Below are positions 1 through 8,203 of a DNA stretch of 64,000 nt, piece by piece. The translations under genes and the position numbers were made by a program. Each line of letters starts with the position of its first letter. The stretch's first letter is position 1. The DNA is taken from NCBI RefSeq assembly GCF_000719095.1, contig NZ_JOEH01000048.1:1-64000 (forward strand). The letters are read 5' to 3'. The notes under the pieces are model-generated. The model was given only the letters and a program-made list of their open reading frames with translations, made no database searches and was not told the DNA's origin. This DNA comes from Streptacidiphilus jeojiense. Lineage in GTDB: Bacteria > Actinomycetota > Actinomycetes > Streptomycetales > Streptomycetaceae.

Positions 1-83
1 TCCGCCGCCAGAACCCGAACGGTGTCCACCGCCCGCTGGTCAAGCTCGGTCCACTCAAAGGTGTTGCTCGGCTTCGTACTCAC
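1..83 (-). CDS. tkt: Transketolase, N-terminal fragment (cut by window edge)
   Basis: Only the first 27 or so codons are inside the window. Read on the minus strand from a GTG at 83, they give VSTKPSNTFEWTELDQRAVD and then TVRVLAAD, which matches the conserved start of actinobacterial transketolases (the TELDQRAVDT-R-LAAD segment). The enzyme would transfer two-carbon units between sugar phosphates in the pentose phosphate pathway, using thiamine diphosphate. A purine-rich GGAGGGAG lies about 14 nt upstream of the GTG, rather far for a ribosome binding site, so the start is probable but not certain. No catalytic residue is visible because the rest lies to the left. Confidence 0.8.
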   Translation of the reverse strand, partial: MSTKPSNTFEWTELDQRAVDTVRVLAA

Positions 84-407
84 CCTGAATCAGGGCTCCC
101 TCCGTATCGCGGACCGGGCTGTAGCAGCAGCCCAACTGCCCGACGGGCATGCGGAATCCCCCCGCAGTCCATCGAGGACCGCAGACTCGATGAATATAAC
201 AACCTGAGTTACTAGTTGTCATGCCACCAGTAATGCGACTCTCGACCGTACTTGCCCACCCGTCACAGGGGGCCGCCCCGGGCGGTCTTGGTTCGTGGTC
301 CGCCGACGCCCTCCGGAAGATCCGCGGCGCCGCGCCCGACGACCGCCGCCACACCTGCTGACCTCGACTGCAAGGCGGCTGCGGGGAGGGCTTAGGATCC
401 AGAAACT
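84..407. other. Divergent intergenic region, tkt / SGNH hydrolase
   Basis: About 320 bp with no convincing gene between two divergent genes, so promoters for both should lie here. An unusually AT-rich patch at 185-232 includes TGAATATAAC and a small inverted repeat (ACAAC at 199-203, GTTGT at 215-219) that could be part of a promoter or operator. I could not pick out clear -35/-10 pairs. Confidence 0.4.
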
Positions 408-1205
408 ATGAGCCAGACCCCCGTCTTCCGCAGCATGGTCGCGCTCGGTGACTCCTTCACCGAAGGCATGTGCGACAGCGTCCTGCCGAACGGCCATTAC
501 CGAGGCTGGGCCGACCGAGTCGCCGAACGCCTCGCGGCCGAACTAGCCGCGACCGAGCCCGGTGCGGAGTTTCGCTACGCGAATCTCGCGGTGCGCGGAA
601 AACTGATCGGTCAGATTGCGGCCGAACAGGGCGACGCCGCCGTCGCCCTCGACGGCGAACTGGTCACCCTCGCCGGCGGCCTCAACGACGTGATGCGGCC
701 CGGCTGCGACCTGGACCACGTCGAACGCACCCTCGGCGGCCTCGCCGAGCGCCTCGCCGCCGACGCCGACCGGCTGGTGATGTTCTACAGCGTCGACCCC
801 AGCCGGCGGATGCGCAGCAGCGCCCGGATCATGCCGCAGACCCTGCGACTGAAGCGCTTCGTCGGCGAACTCGGCAAGCGCGAGAACATCACCGTGGTCG
901 ACCTCTTCCACGTCCCCGCTTTCGACGACGCGCGGATGTGGGCCGAGGACCGGCTCCACTTCTCCGCCGAGGGACACCGCCGGGTCGCCGAGGGCGTCCT
1001 CCAGGCCCTCGGCTACCCGCCGGCCTTCGACTGGCGCGAGCCGCTGCCGCCGGCCCCGCCGATCCCCTGGGCCGTCAAGCTCCGCGCCGACCTGCGCTGG
1101 CTCCGGGTCCACGTCCTGCCCTGGATCGGGCGCCGGCTGACCGGGAAGTCCTCCGGCGACGGACGCCTCGCCAAGCGCCCCACCCTGGAGCGCTACCCGG
1201 CCTGA
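408..1205 (+). CDS. SGNH/GDSL-family hydrolase
   Basis: 265 residues. The block I GDS motif is at residues 15-18 (LGDSFTEG), giving the catalytic Ser17. Block III follows as GGLNDV (residues about 89-94), and the block V Asp/His pair is seen as DRLHFSAEGHRRVA near residue 190, so all active-site blocks are present. The family hydrolyses esters or acyl groups; the substrate cannot be told. No signal peptide is seen, so it is probably cytoplasmic, as in the common Streptomyces SGNH proteins. GGGGAGGG lies about 20 nt before the ATG. A second in-frame ATG at 435 sits just before the GDS motif and is a possible alternative start. Confidence 0.88.
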   Translation: MSQTPVFRSMVALGDSFTEGMCDSVLPNGHYRGWADRVAERLAAELAATEPGAEFRYANLAVRGKLIGQIAAEQGDAAVALDGELVTLAGGLNDVMRPGCDLDHVERTLGGLAERLAADADRLVMFYSVDPSRRMRSSARIMPQTLRLKRFVGELGKRENITVVDLFHVPAFDDARMWAEDRLHFSAEGHRRVAEGVLQALGYPPAFDWREPLPPAPPIPWAVKLRADLRWLRVHVLPWIGRRLTGKSSGDGRLAKRPTLERYPA

Positions 1206-1215
1206 CCCCAGGGAC

Positions 1216-1235
1216 CCCGGCCGGGCCCGGCCGGG
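1216..1235. terminator. GC palindrome after SGNH hydrolase gene
   Basis: A perfect 20-nt palindrome built on CCCGGCC/GGCCGGG starts 11 nt past the stop codon of the hydrolase gene. It could fold into a short hairpin and act as a Rho-independent-like terminator. There is no T-tract, as is usual in these genomes. Confidence 0.35.
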
Positions 1236-1306
1236 CAAGGTACACCTCACGGCCCCGCGAGTTGCGGTCTTCTGCAATTCATCAGTGCCGTAGTCAGTCA
1301 TGCACC

Positions 1307-1312
1307 TAGCGT
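1307..1312 (+). promoter_or_regulatory. Possible -10 box of a leaderless promoter
   Basis: TAGCGT ends 7 nt before the ATG of the roadblock gene and there is no Shine-Dalgarno sequence, so transcription may begin at or next to the start codon. The -35 region is not recognisable. Confidence 0.35.
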
Positions 1313-1319
1313 CATCGCC

Positions 1320-1691
1320 ATGGCAGACATCGACATCGCACTCAAGGAAGCAATGATGATCGAGGGCGCGCTGGGCGCCGCCCTCGTCGACGTGAACAGC
1401 GGCATGGCGCTGGGCACCATGGGCGGCGGCAAGGACTTCGACCTGGCCGTCGCCGCCGCGGGCAACACCGATGTGGTCCGCGCCAAGCTCCGGGTCATGG
1501 AGATGCTCAACCTGAGCGGTGGCATCGAGGACATCCTGACCACCCTCACCAGCCAGTACCACGTGATCCGTCCGCTGACCTCGCGCAGCGGCAAAGGGCA
1601 CTTCCTCTACCTGGTGCTGGACCGCAAGCGGGCCAACCTCGCCCTCGCCCGCCGCCAGCTGAACCAGGTCGAGGCCGGGCTCGACCTGTGA
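1320..1691 (+). CDS. Roadblock/LC7-like protein
   Basis: 123 residues. The central fold has the alternating pattern of roadblock/LC7 proteins: MIEGALGAALVDVNSGMALG, then an NTDVVRAK helix and a strand ending in HFLYLVLDRKRANLALAR. Family members dimerise and in bacteria often regulate small GTPases (MglB) or act beside regulators. Here no GTPase is adjacent; the gene shares a 4-nt overlap (GTGA) with an ArsR-type regulator, so the two products are made together and may bind each other. The start codon has no ribosome binding site but a -10-like TAGCGT just upstream. The functional role is inferred from fold only. Confidence 0.72.
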   Translation: MADIDIALKEAMMIEGALGAALVDVNSGMALGTMGGGKDFDLAVAAAGNTDVVRAKLRVMEMLNLSGGIEDILTTLTSQYHVIRPLTSRSGKGHFLYLVLDRKRANLALARRQLNQVEAGLDL

Positions 1692-2074
1692 CCCAGCCCC
1701 CGCTCTACCAGGTCAAGGCCGAGTTCTTCCGGATGCTCGGGCACCCGGTCCGGATCCGGGTACTGGAACTGCTCCAGGACGGACCCAGGCCGGTGCGCGA
1801 GCTCCTCGCGGACATCGGCGTCGAACCCTCCAACCTCTCCCAGCAGCTCGCGCAGCTGCGCCGCGCCGGCATCGTGGTGTCCACCCGGGAGGGTCCAACT
1901 GTGGTGTACGCACTGGCCGGTGGCGATGTGGCGGAACTGCTGCGGTGCGCCCGGCGGATCCTCACCGTCCTGCTCGCCGACCGGCAGGGGCTCCTGGAAC
2001 AGCTCCGCGAGTCCGACACCAGCTCCGCACCCGAACCGCATTTCGGACAAAGCCTTACAAAATTGAATCAATGA
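1688..2074 (+). CDS. ArsR-family winged-helix transcriptional regulator
   Basis: 128 residues, GTG start overlapping the stop of the roadblock gene. The winged helix-turn-helix fills residues about 10-85: FFRMLGHPVRIRVLELL, the recognition helix region EPSNLSQQLAQLRRAGIV, and the wing STREGPTVVYAL. There is no metal-binding CVC/CxC motif in the recognition helix, so it is probably not a classical arsenic or metal sensor. The likely input is its translationally coupled roadblock partner. The C-terminal tail is Ser/Pro-rich and not recognised. Confidence 0.85.
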   Translation: MTQPPLYQVKAEFFRMLGHPVRIRVLELLQDGPRPVRELLADIGVEPSNLSQQLAQLRRAGIVVSTREGPTVVYALAGGDVAELLRCARRILTVLLADRQGLLEQLRESDTSSAPEPHFGQSLTKLNQ

Positions 2075-2137
2075 CTCTTAACGTTCTGGTCATGATCCGT
2101 TTGTGACCGCGAAACACCGGTTCGACAGGATGCCTGC

Positions 2138-3508
2138 ATGGCTGAATTGACGAACCGTGACCAACGGCGCACCAACCGACACCACTGGCGCCGCGACACC
2201 GTCGAGCTGTCCGCCGTCTTCATGGCGGTCGCCATCGCCGACCTGATCGCCAATGTCGTCGTGCACGGCCATGACGGTCCGGTGCTGCTGGTGGCCTCCG
2301 CACTGGCGCTGCTGGCGACAGCCGCCTGGCACAGCTGGTGGAAGCACCGCCATCCGGACTCCCCACCGGGGCCCGCCCCCGGCGACATCGTCTCGGCCGC
2401 GGCGACCGAGGCGGTGTCGCTCCCGGCGCACTCGCCGCAGTCGCCGCTGTGGCGGATCCGCACCACCGTCCCGGACGCCCCGGGCAGCCTGGCCGGGCTG
2501 TGCAGGGCGCTGGCCGACCTGCCCGTCAACATCATCTCCATGCAGGCGCACCCGCTCGCCGAGGAGACCGTCGACGAGTTCGTGGTGCAGGCGCATCCGC
2601 AGACCGCCGCGCAGGACATCACCCGGGCCGTGGTCGCGGCCGGCGGCACCGAGGTCTGGCTGGAGCGCGCCGACACCCACGACCTGGTGGACGTGCCCAC
2701 CAGGATCCTCAACCTGGCCACCAGGACCGCCCTGGACGCCGCCGAACTGCCGCTGGCGCTGCGCCAGTTGTTCGGCCGCTGCAGCATCCGCTCGCAGCCG
2801 GGCGGGATCGACGAGGACGAGCTGGACGGCAGCACCATGCGGCTGCGCGACCCCTCCGGCGGCATCCTGCTGGTCACCCGGGACGAACCGCCGTTCACCC
2901 CCACCGAGTTCGCCCGGGCCCGGGCCCTGATCGAGCTGGACGCGCAGCTCGGCCCGCGGGTCCCGGACACCCGCTCGGTGATCGAGATCGACGGCGGCGG
3001 CGCCCCGGCCGAGGAGTTGACGGTGCGTCGGGCCGACCCGTCGGACCGGGCCGCCGCGGTGGCCCTGCACGAGCGCTGCAGCAGCGCCACCCTGCGCCGG
3101 CGCTACCACGGCCCGGTCGCCGACAGCGACCGCTACCTGGGCCACCTGCTGGAGCCCCGCTACGGTCAGACCCTCACCGCGGAGGCCCCGGACGGCAGCC
3201 TGGCCGCCCTCGCCCACCTGATGTGGGACGACGACAGCGCCGAGATCGCCGTCCTGGTCGAGGACGCCCGGCAGCGCCGGGGCCTCGGCAGCGAGCTGGT
3301 GCGCCGACTGGTGGAACTGGCGCGGGACGCCGGGATCGACGAGGTCTACGCGGTCACCACCGCCTCCAACAGCGGCATGATCGCGACCCTGCGCCGACTC
3401 GGCGTCCCGCTGGACTACCAGGTCGAGGACGGCACCCTGGTGATCACCGCCCACCTCGCCCACGAGAGCGTTGAGGCACCGGCTACTCGGCCGGCTACTC
3501 GACGGTGA
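2138..3508 (+). CDS. ACT domain / GNAT acetyltransferase fusion with N-terminal membrane segment
   Basis: 456 residues in three parts. A hydrophobic region (residues about 25-68, AVFMAVAIADLIANVVV and VLLVASALALLATAAW) looks like two membrane helices. An ACT-like ligand-binding domain follows from about 108 (WRIRTTVPDAPGSLAGLCRALA). A GNAT acetyltransferase domain lies at about 295-440, with the acetyl-CoA loop RRGLGSELVRR. ACT domains usually bind amino acids, so amino-acid-controlled acetylation of an unknown substrate is a reasonable guess. Its last 14 bp overlap tail-to-tail with glmS. No regulator is visible. Confidence 0.8.
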   Translation: MAELTNRDQRRTNRHHWRRDTVELSAVFMAVAIADLIANVVVHGHDGPVLLVASALALLATAAWHSWWKHRHPDSPPGPAPGDIVSAAATEAVSLPAHSPQSPLWRIRTTVPDAPGSLAGLCRALADLPVNIISMQAHPLAEETVDEFVVQAHPQTAAQDITRAVVAAGGTEVWLERADTHDLVDVPTRILNLATRTALDAAELPLALRQLFGRCSIRSQPGGIDEDELDGSTMRLRDPSGGILLVTRDEPPFTPTEFARARALIELDAQLGPRVPDTRSVIEIDGGGAPAEELTVRRADPSDRAAAVALHERCSSATLRRRYHGPVADSDRYLGHLLEPRYGQTLTAEAPDGSLAALAHLMWDDDSAEIAVLVEDARQRRGLGSELVRRLVELARDAGIDEVYAVTTASNSGMIATLRRLGVPLDYQVEDGTLVITAHLAHESVEAPATRPATRR

Positions 3509-5321
3509 CGCTCTTCGCCAGGTTCCTCGGCTTGTCGACGTCCCGCTCCAGCGCCACCGCCGCGTAGTAGGCGAACAGCTGGAGCGGGATGCCGAGCAGG
3601 ATCGGGTCCAGCTCGGGCTCGTTCCTGGGCACCAGGATGGCGTCCTCGGCGAGCTTGGGGTCCGGGCGGGTGTGACCGACCATCAGCACCGGGCCGCGCC
3701 GGGCCCGGATCTCGCCGAGGGTGGTGAGGTTCTTCTCCAGCAGCTCGTCGTCCGGCACCACCGCGACGGTCGGCAGGTCAGGGCCGATCAGCGCCAGCGG
3801 GCCGTGCTTCAGCTCGCTCGCCGGGTAGGCCTCGGCGTGGACGTAGGAGACCTCCTTGAGCTTCTGCGCCCCCTCGCGGGCCACCGGCCAGCCGCGCACC
3901 CGGCCGACGAACATCATCCCGGGGTGGTCCGCGTACTTGCCGGCCAGCTCGGCGATCTCCTTCTCCTGCGCCAGGATCTCCCGGATCTGGTCCGGGATCG
4001 CCTTCAGGCCGGCGCAGATCCGCCGCCCGTCGGCCGGGGACAGGTCGCGGACCCGGCCCAGGTGCAGCGCGATCAGCGCGAAGGCGATGGAGGTGGAGGT
4101 GAACGCCTTGGTGGAGGCGACCGAGATCTCCGGCCCGGCGTGCAGGTACATCCCGCCGTCGCACTCCCGGGCGATGGCGCTGCCAACGGTGTTGACCACA
4201 CCGAGGACCCGTCCGCCCTTGCGCTTGATCTCCTGCACGGCGGCCAGGGTGTCGTAGGTCTCGCCGGACTGGCTGACCGCGATGTAGAGGGTGTCCGCCT
4301 CGATCACCGGGTTGCGGTAGCGGAACTCGGAGGCGGGCTCGGCGTGGGCCGGGATCCGGGCCAGCTCCTCGATCAGCTGGGCGCCCAGCTCGCCGGAGTA
4401 GTAGGCGGAGCCGCAGCCGAGGATCTTCACCCGGGTGAAGGCGCGCGCCTCGCGGGCGTCCATGTTGAGGCCGCCCAGGTGCGCGGTGGAGAAGCGCTCG
4501 TCGACCCGGCCGCTGAGGGTGCGCTCGACCGAGGTGGGCTGCTCGTGGATCTCCTTGAGCAGGAAGTGGGCGTGGCCGCCGGTGTCGTAGGAGGACTCCT
4601 CCCAGTCCACCGTGGAGGGCTGCTTGGCGGTGGCCCGGGCGTCCTCCTGGGTGAAGGTGTTGAAGCCGTCGGCGCGCACCGTGGCCAGCTCGCCGTCGTC
4701 CAGGTGCACCACCTGGCGGGTGTAGCGGACCAGCGCGGAGACGTCGGAGGCGGCGAACATCTCCTTCTCGCCGATGCCCAGCACGATCGGGCTGCCGTTG
4801 CGGGCCACCACGATCCGGTCGGGCTGCTCGGCGTCCAGCACGGCGATGCCGTAGGTGCCCACGACGCGCTTGAGGGCGGCCCGCACGGCGTCCTCCAGCT
4901 CGACGCCCTCGGTGGCCAGGCCGGCGATCAGGTGCGCCAGCACCTCGGTGTCGGTCTCCGAGGTGAAGACGCAGCCGTCGGCGATCAGCTTGGCGCGCAG
5001 CTCGTCGGCGTTCTCGATGATCCCGTTGTGGACCACGGCGATGCGCTCGGCGCCGTCCAGGTGCGGGTGCGAGTTGGCGTCACTGGGCTCGCCGTGGGTG
5101 GCCCAGCGGGTGTGGCCGATCCCGGCCTTGCCGGTGAAGCGGGCGGGGACCAGCGCGGCCAGCTCGCCGACCCGGCCCTTGCTCTTGCGGACCTTCAGCC
5201 CGCCCTTGGCGGCGACGGCCACCCCGGCGGAGTCGTACCCCCGGTACTCGAGGCGCTGGAGACCCTCCAGCAGGATGGGCGCAGCGTCCCTGGGACCGAT
5301 GTAGGCGACGATTCCGCACAT
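3495..5321 (-). CDS. glmS: Glutamine--fructose-6-phosphate aminotransferase
   Basis: 608 residues, full length for the family. It makes glucosamine-6-phosphate from fructose-6-phosphate and glutamine, the entry step to UDP-GlcNAc and the cell wall. The protein opens with MCGIVAYIG, so Cys2 is the glutaminase nucleophile. YRGYDSAG, the N-terminal amidotransferase residues and two SIS (sugar isomerase) domains (about 290-420 and 460-595, with ASELKHGPLALI) follow, and it ends in the typical KSVTVE. AAGGAG lies 6 nt before the ATG. The leader between this gene and the small upstream gene carries two tandem-repeat arrays (5332-5362 and 5364-5413) that reach the ribosome binding site. No glmS ribozyme is seen. 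Confidence 0.97.
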   Translation of the reverse strand: MCGIVAYIGPRDAAPILLEGLQRLEYRGYDSAGVAVAAKGGLKVRKSKGRVGELAALVPARFTGKAGIGHTRWATHGEPSDANSHPHLDGAERIAVVHNGIIENADELRAKLIADGCVFTSETDTEVLAHLIAGLATEGVELEDAVRAALKRVVGTYGIAVLDAEQPDRIVVARNGSPIVLGIGEKEMFAASDVSALVRYTRQVVHLDDGELATVRADGFNTFTQEDARATAKQPSTVDWEESSYDTGGHAHFLLKEIHEQPTSVERTLSGRVDERFSTAHLGGLNMDAREARAFTRVKILGCGSAYYSGELGAQLIEELARIPAHAEPASEFRYRNPVIEADTLYIAVSQSGETYDTLAAVQEIKRKGGRVLGVVNTVGSAIARECDGGMYLHAGPEISVASTKAFTSTSIAFALIALHLGRVRDLSPADGRRICAGLKAIPDQIREILAQEKEIAELAGKYADHPGMMFVGRVRGWPVAREGAQKLKEVSYVHAEAYPASELKHGPLALIGPDLPTVAVVPDDELLEKNLTTLGEIRARRGPVLMVGHTRPDPKLAEDAILVPRNEPELDPILLGIPLQLFAYYAAVALERDVDKPRNLAKSVTVE

Positions 5322-5331
5322 ACAGGACTCC

Positions 5332-5362
5332 TTCGTTCAGAGCTCGTTCAGAGTTCGTTCAG
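5332..5362 (-). repeat. 11-bp tandem repeat in the glmS leader
   Basis: Nearly three copies of an 11-bp unit (TTCGTTCAGAG on the plus strand, one base differing in the middle copy). On the glmS sense strand this gives three CTGAACGA units ending directly at the AAGGAG ribosome binding site, so copy number changes would alter the leader length next to it. Confidence 0.75.
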
Positions 5363-5363
5363 C

Positions 5364-5413
5364 GTGAGGGTGCGAGGGTGAGGGTGCGAGGGTGAGGGTG
5401 CGAGGGTGAGGGG
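5364..5413. repeat. 14-bp tandem repeat upstream of glmS
   Basis: Three perfect copies of GTGAGGGTGCGAGG (5364-5377, 5378-5391, 5392-5405) and a partial fourth. It lies between glmS and the 95-residue gene and abuts the 11-bp repeat array. Confidence 0.8.
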
Positions 5414-5429
5414 CGGACGGACGAGGCGC

Positions 5430-5717
5430 TCAGCCGTAGACGAGGCGGCGCAGCTGCCTGGTGGACAGCTCGGGCGCGCGCACCCGCCGGTGCGGCAGCT
5501 CCGCGCCGATCCGCTCGAAGATCCGGTCGTTGGTCAGCCCGCGCGCCTGCAGCTCGCCGTGCCGGCGGCGCACGTACTCCTCGACGCTCTCGGCGAAGTA
5601 GGCGAGCACGTCGGCGACCACCCGCGCCGCCTCGTTCGGCCCGAGGGCCGTGGTGCGGGCCAGGTGGTCGAGCAGATCGTCGGGTACGGACGCGGCGGAC
5701 CGGGCAGGACTGGACAC
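5430..5717 (-). CDS. Small conserved-looking hypothetical protein upstream of glmS
   Basis: 95 residues, not recognised. It is largely helical and charged (LLDHLARTTALGPNEAARVVADVLAYF, then a VEEYVRRRHGEL helix), with no membrane segment or signal peptide. The GTG start has no Shine-Dalgarno sequence. A TAGGGT box on the minus strand (5726-5731) ends 8 nt before it, so the transcript may be leaderless. It precedes glmS by 108 bp on the same strand and may share its transcript. A role connected with glmS is only positional inference. Confidence 0.68.
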   Translation of the reverse strand: MSSPARSAASVPDDLLDHLARTTALGPNEAARVVADVLAYFAESVEEYVRRRHGELQARGLTNDRIFERIGAELPHRRVRAPELSTRQLRRLVYG

Positions 5718-5817
5718 AAGGAGTGACCCTACGCATCCCCACCGTCGAAACCAAGAATCCTGCCCGAAATCGGGCAGGATCTCGCACGTACGGGTGCGCT
5801 TTCCTGTCCCTCCGCTG

Positions 5818-7368
5818 TCAGACCAGCCGGTTCCGCCGCTCCAGCAGGACCCAGCCGGCCGCCGCGGCCACCAGCAGCAGGCAGCACCCGGCCGGTACCC
5901 AGTTGCCCCAGCGGACGTACAGGGTGGAGCCGGTGGCCAGCGGCATACGGTACTGGAACGTCCCCCGGTCGTCGGTGCCCAGGGCCCGGCCGACCTGGCG
6001 GCCGAACGGGTCGTAGGCGGTGCTGACCCCGGTGAGCGTCGCCTGCACCACCGGACGGCCGGTCTCGGCGGCCCGGAACGCCGCCAGCGAGGCGTGCTGC
6101 TCGGGCGCCGCAGTGTCCTGGAAGGTCGAAGTGGACGACTGCACCACCACCAGCTGCGCGCCCCGGTTCACCAGCGCCCGGCTCATGTCGGGGAACGCCG
6201 ACTCGAAGCACACCAGCGGTCCGATCTTCAGCGTCCCGCCGCCCGGCTCGGGCACGCTCATGATCACCGGCTCGGTGCCCCGGCGCCGGTCGACGGCGGC
6301 GGCCTTGGACAGCGAGGCGATCCAGCCCAGGGCCGGGCGCATCGGGATGTACTCGCCGAAGGGCACCAGGCGGATCTTGTCGTAGCGCTGCCCGGTCAGC
6401 CCCTGCGGGCCGATCAGCACCGAGCTCTTGTAGATGCCCCCCTCGGGCCGCGGCGCGTCCACATTGACCAGCAGGTCCGCCCCGACCTGGGCGGACAGTG
6501 CGCCCAGCTGGGCGGTCAGGTCCGGCCGGTCCCCCAGGTCGTAGCCGAGGCTGCTCTCGCCCCAGACCACCAGGTCGGGACTGGTGCCGATGAGGGTGCG
6601 GGTCAGCTCCTCGCCGGCCTCGGTGCGGTCGTCCAGGTCCACCGTGCCACCGGGCTGCACCACGGCGACGGTGGCCGTCGCCCCGGTCAGCCGCGGTTGC
6701 GGGGCCCAGGCCAGCGCGGCCAGGGTGCAGCCGCCCAGCGCCAGCAGGGTGCCGTAGGCCACGGCGGAGCGGCCCCAGGCCGCGATCAGCACCACCACGG
6801 CGGTGTTCACCACCACGATGAACAGGCTGTCCAGCCACACCCCGCCGACCGAGGCCAGCACCAGCGCGGCGTGCTGCTGGTACTGGCTCGCGCCCAGCAG
6901 CCCCCACGGGCCGCCGAGGTACTGCCAGGAGCGGATCGTCTCGATGGCCAGCCAGCCGCACGGGACCAGGACCACCGCCGCAGCCGCCCGCCCCGCGTCC
7001 GGGCTGCCGCGCAGCAGCCGCCACACCAGCCAGCCCCAGGGCGCCCAGAACAGCCCGAGCAGCCCGGCCAGCACCAGGATGGCCACGCTCAGGGTGGGGA
7101 TCAGCCAGCTCATCACACCGACCAGGAAGCCCACCCCGCCCCACCAGCCCAGCACCATCGCCCGGCGCCGGGTCGGGGCCGTGCGCAGCACCAGCATCAG
7201 CGGCACCAGGCAGACATAGGCGAACCACCACCAGCCGACGGTGGGGAAGACCAGCACCGGCAGCGCCCCGGTCCCGGCCGCGAGCAGCGGCATCCGCGAA
7301 CGGCGGCCCAGCCGGCGCAGCCGCCCCGGTTCCGCGGCGGGACCGGCGTCGGCCTCGGCCTTCGTCAT
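5818..7368 (-). CDS. lnt: Apolipoprotein N-acyltransferase
   Basis: 516 residues from the ATG at 7368. A longer open frame to 7464 exists, but its extra 32 residues are Arg/Gly-rich and unlike the family. Several membrane helices span residues about 28-220, and a nitrilase-fold (carbon-nitrogen hydrolase) domain lies from about 230 to 475. The catalytic triad is in place: Glu271 (WGESSLGYD), Lys331 (YDKIRLVPFGEY) and Cys387 (LVCFESAFP), spaced as in E. coli Lnt. The enzyme adds the third acyl chain to lipoproteins in the membrane. In many actinomycetes the polyprenol-mannose synthase gene is fused or adjacent; it is absent here. Confidence 0.94.
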   Translation of the reverse strand: MTKAEADAGPAAEPGRLRRLGRRSRMPLLAAGTGALPVLVFPTVGWWWFAYVCLVPLMLVLRTAPTRRRAMVLGWWGGVGFLVGVMSWLIPTLSVAILVLAGLLGLFWAPWGWLVWRLLRGSPDAGRAAAAVVLVPCGWLAIETIRSWQYLGGPWGLLGASQYQQHAALVLASVGGVWLDSLFIVVVNTAVVVLIAAWGRSAVAYGTLLALGGCTLAALAWAPQPRLTGATATVAVVQPGGTVDLDDRTEAGEELTRTLIGTSPDLVVWGESSLGYDLGDRPDLTAQLGALSAQVGADLLVNVDAPRPEGGIYKSSVLIGPQGLTGQRYDKIRLVPFGEYIPMRPALGWIASLSKAAAVDRRRGTEPVIMSVPEPGGGTLKIGPLVCFESAFPDMSRALVNRGAQLVVVQSSTSTFQDTAAPEQHASLAAFRAAETGRPVVQATLTGVSTAYDPFGRQVGRALGTDDRGTFQYRMPLATGSTLYVRWGNWVPAGCCLLLVAAAAGWVLLERRNRLV

Positions 7369-7581
7369 CACGGCCTGGCCGCCCCGCCCGTCCCGGTCCC
7401 CCTCGGCCCGCCTCCCGGCCCGGTCACCGTCGGCCCCCCTCCCCGCAACACTGTGCACCTGCATCCCTCTCCTCAGTCACCACTCCCAGTCTCGACGCAT
7501 TCCCCCTGATCAGCACCTCGAACACGGGAACCGCTTCCGATCGGCGCAGCGCTGGGGCACCCTGGAGACAGGGAGGCTGAT

Positions 7582-8064
7582 ATGCCGTCACTTCCACGGC
7601 CGCTGCACATCTCACTGCGTCAGGCACGGCGCCGCAGGCCACGGGCGCACCATGACATCAACGACCTGGCCCGACGCAGCCACTACCGCGCCCCGCGCCG
7701 GCGCCGGCACCCGGTCCGCGCGCTGACGGTCAACCTCGCCGTCGTGGCCCTGCTGCCGCTGTGGCCGTTCATCGCCTACCCGCTGCAGCGGGCCAACACG
7801 CCGACCCGTTGGCGGCGCGTGGCCCTGATCGAGTACGGCGGACGCATGGACGGCCCCCGGCAGTTCCTCTGGGTGGTCACCCACCACTCGGTGGTCATCG
7901 CCCTGAGCGCCCCGATGCGCTACCTCGCCGACCGCCTTCACCGCACCGGCGGCCGGGGTGAGGGACCGCGCCGCAACCCGCCCTCCGCCGGCGACCGCGA
8001 GCCCCGCCGCCCCAAGCCCGGCCCGCCGTCCGACGCCATCGCCCTCCCCGAACCCCGGGGCTGA
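7582..8064 (+). CDS. Hypothetical small membrane-associated protein
   Basis: 160 residues, not recognised. A GGAGG lies 7 nt before the ATG. The first 45 residues are strongly basic (RRARRRR-type runs), followed by one clear membrane helix (residues about 47-70, ALTVNLAVVALLPLWPFIAY). A middle region with His/Tyr/Trp residues follows, then a Pro/Arg-rich tail from about 125. A frame of similar length lies on the opposite strand but has no ribosome binding site and a biased composition, so I prefer this one. Function unknown. Confidence 0.6.
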   Translation: MPSLPRPLHISLRQARRRRPRAHHDINDLARRSHYRAPRRRRHPVRALTVNLAVVALLPLWPFIAYPLQRANTPTRWRRVALIEYGGRMDGPRQFLWVVTHHSVVIALSAPMRYLADRLHRTGGRGEGPRRNPPSAGDREPRRPKPGPPSDAIALPEPRG

Positions 8065-8120
8065 GCGGGCGGGGCGCGCCGAGCAGGCGGAGTGCGCCGA
8101 GCAGGCCGCCGACAACGGAA

Positions 8121-8159
8121 AGGGCAGCCCGGACGCGCCAGCGCACCCCGGGCTGCCCT
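8121..8159. terminator. Bidirectional terminator hairpin
   Basis: A perfect 12-bp stem (AGGGCAGCCCGG with CCGGGCTGCCCT) around a 15-nt loop lies between two convergent genes, the small membrane protein and the phospholipase-D-like protein. It can serve both. Confidence 0.75.
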
Positions 8160-8203
8160 CGGTGGTCCCGCACGACCACCTGATCCGGCCTCCTGATCCG
8201 GCC

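Noticed and set aside
3471..5381. 636-codon plus-strand frame opposite glmS
   Set aside because: Shadow of glmS with no motif and a biased composition.
5332..5413. CRISPR array
   Set aside because: Units are contiguous 11- and 14-bp repeats with no spacers; no cas gene in the window.
5322..5429. glmS ribozyme
   Set aside because: No core motif of the ribozyme is visible in the short leader, and it is not expected in actinobacteria.
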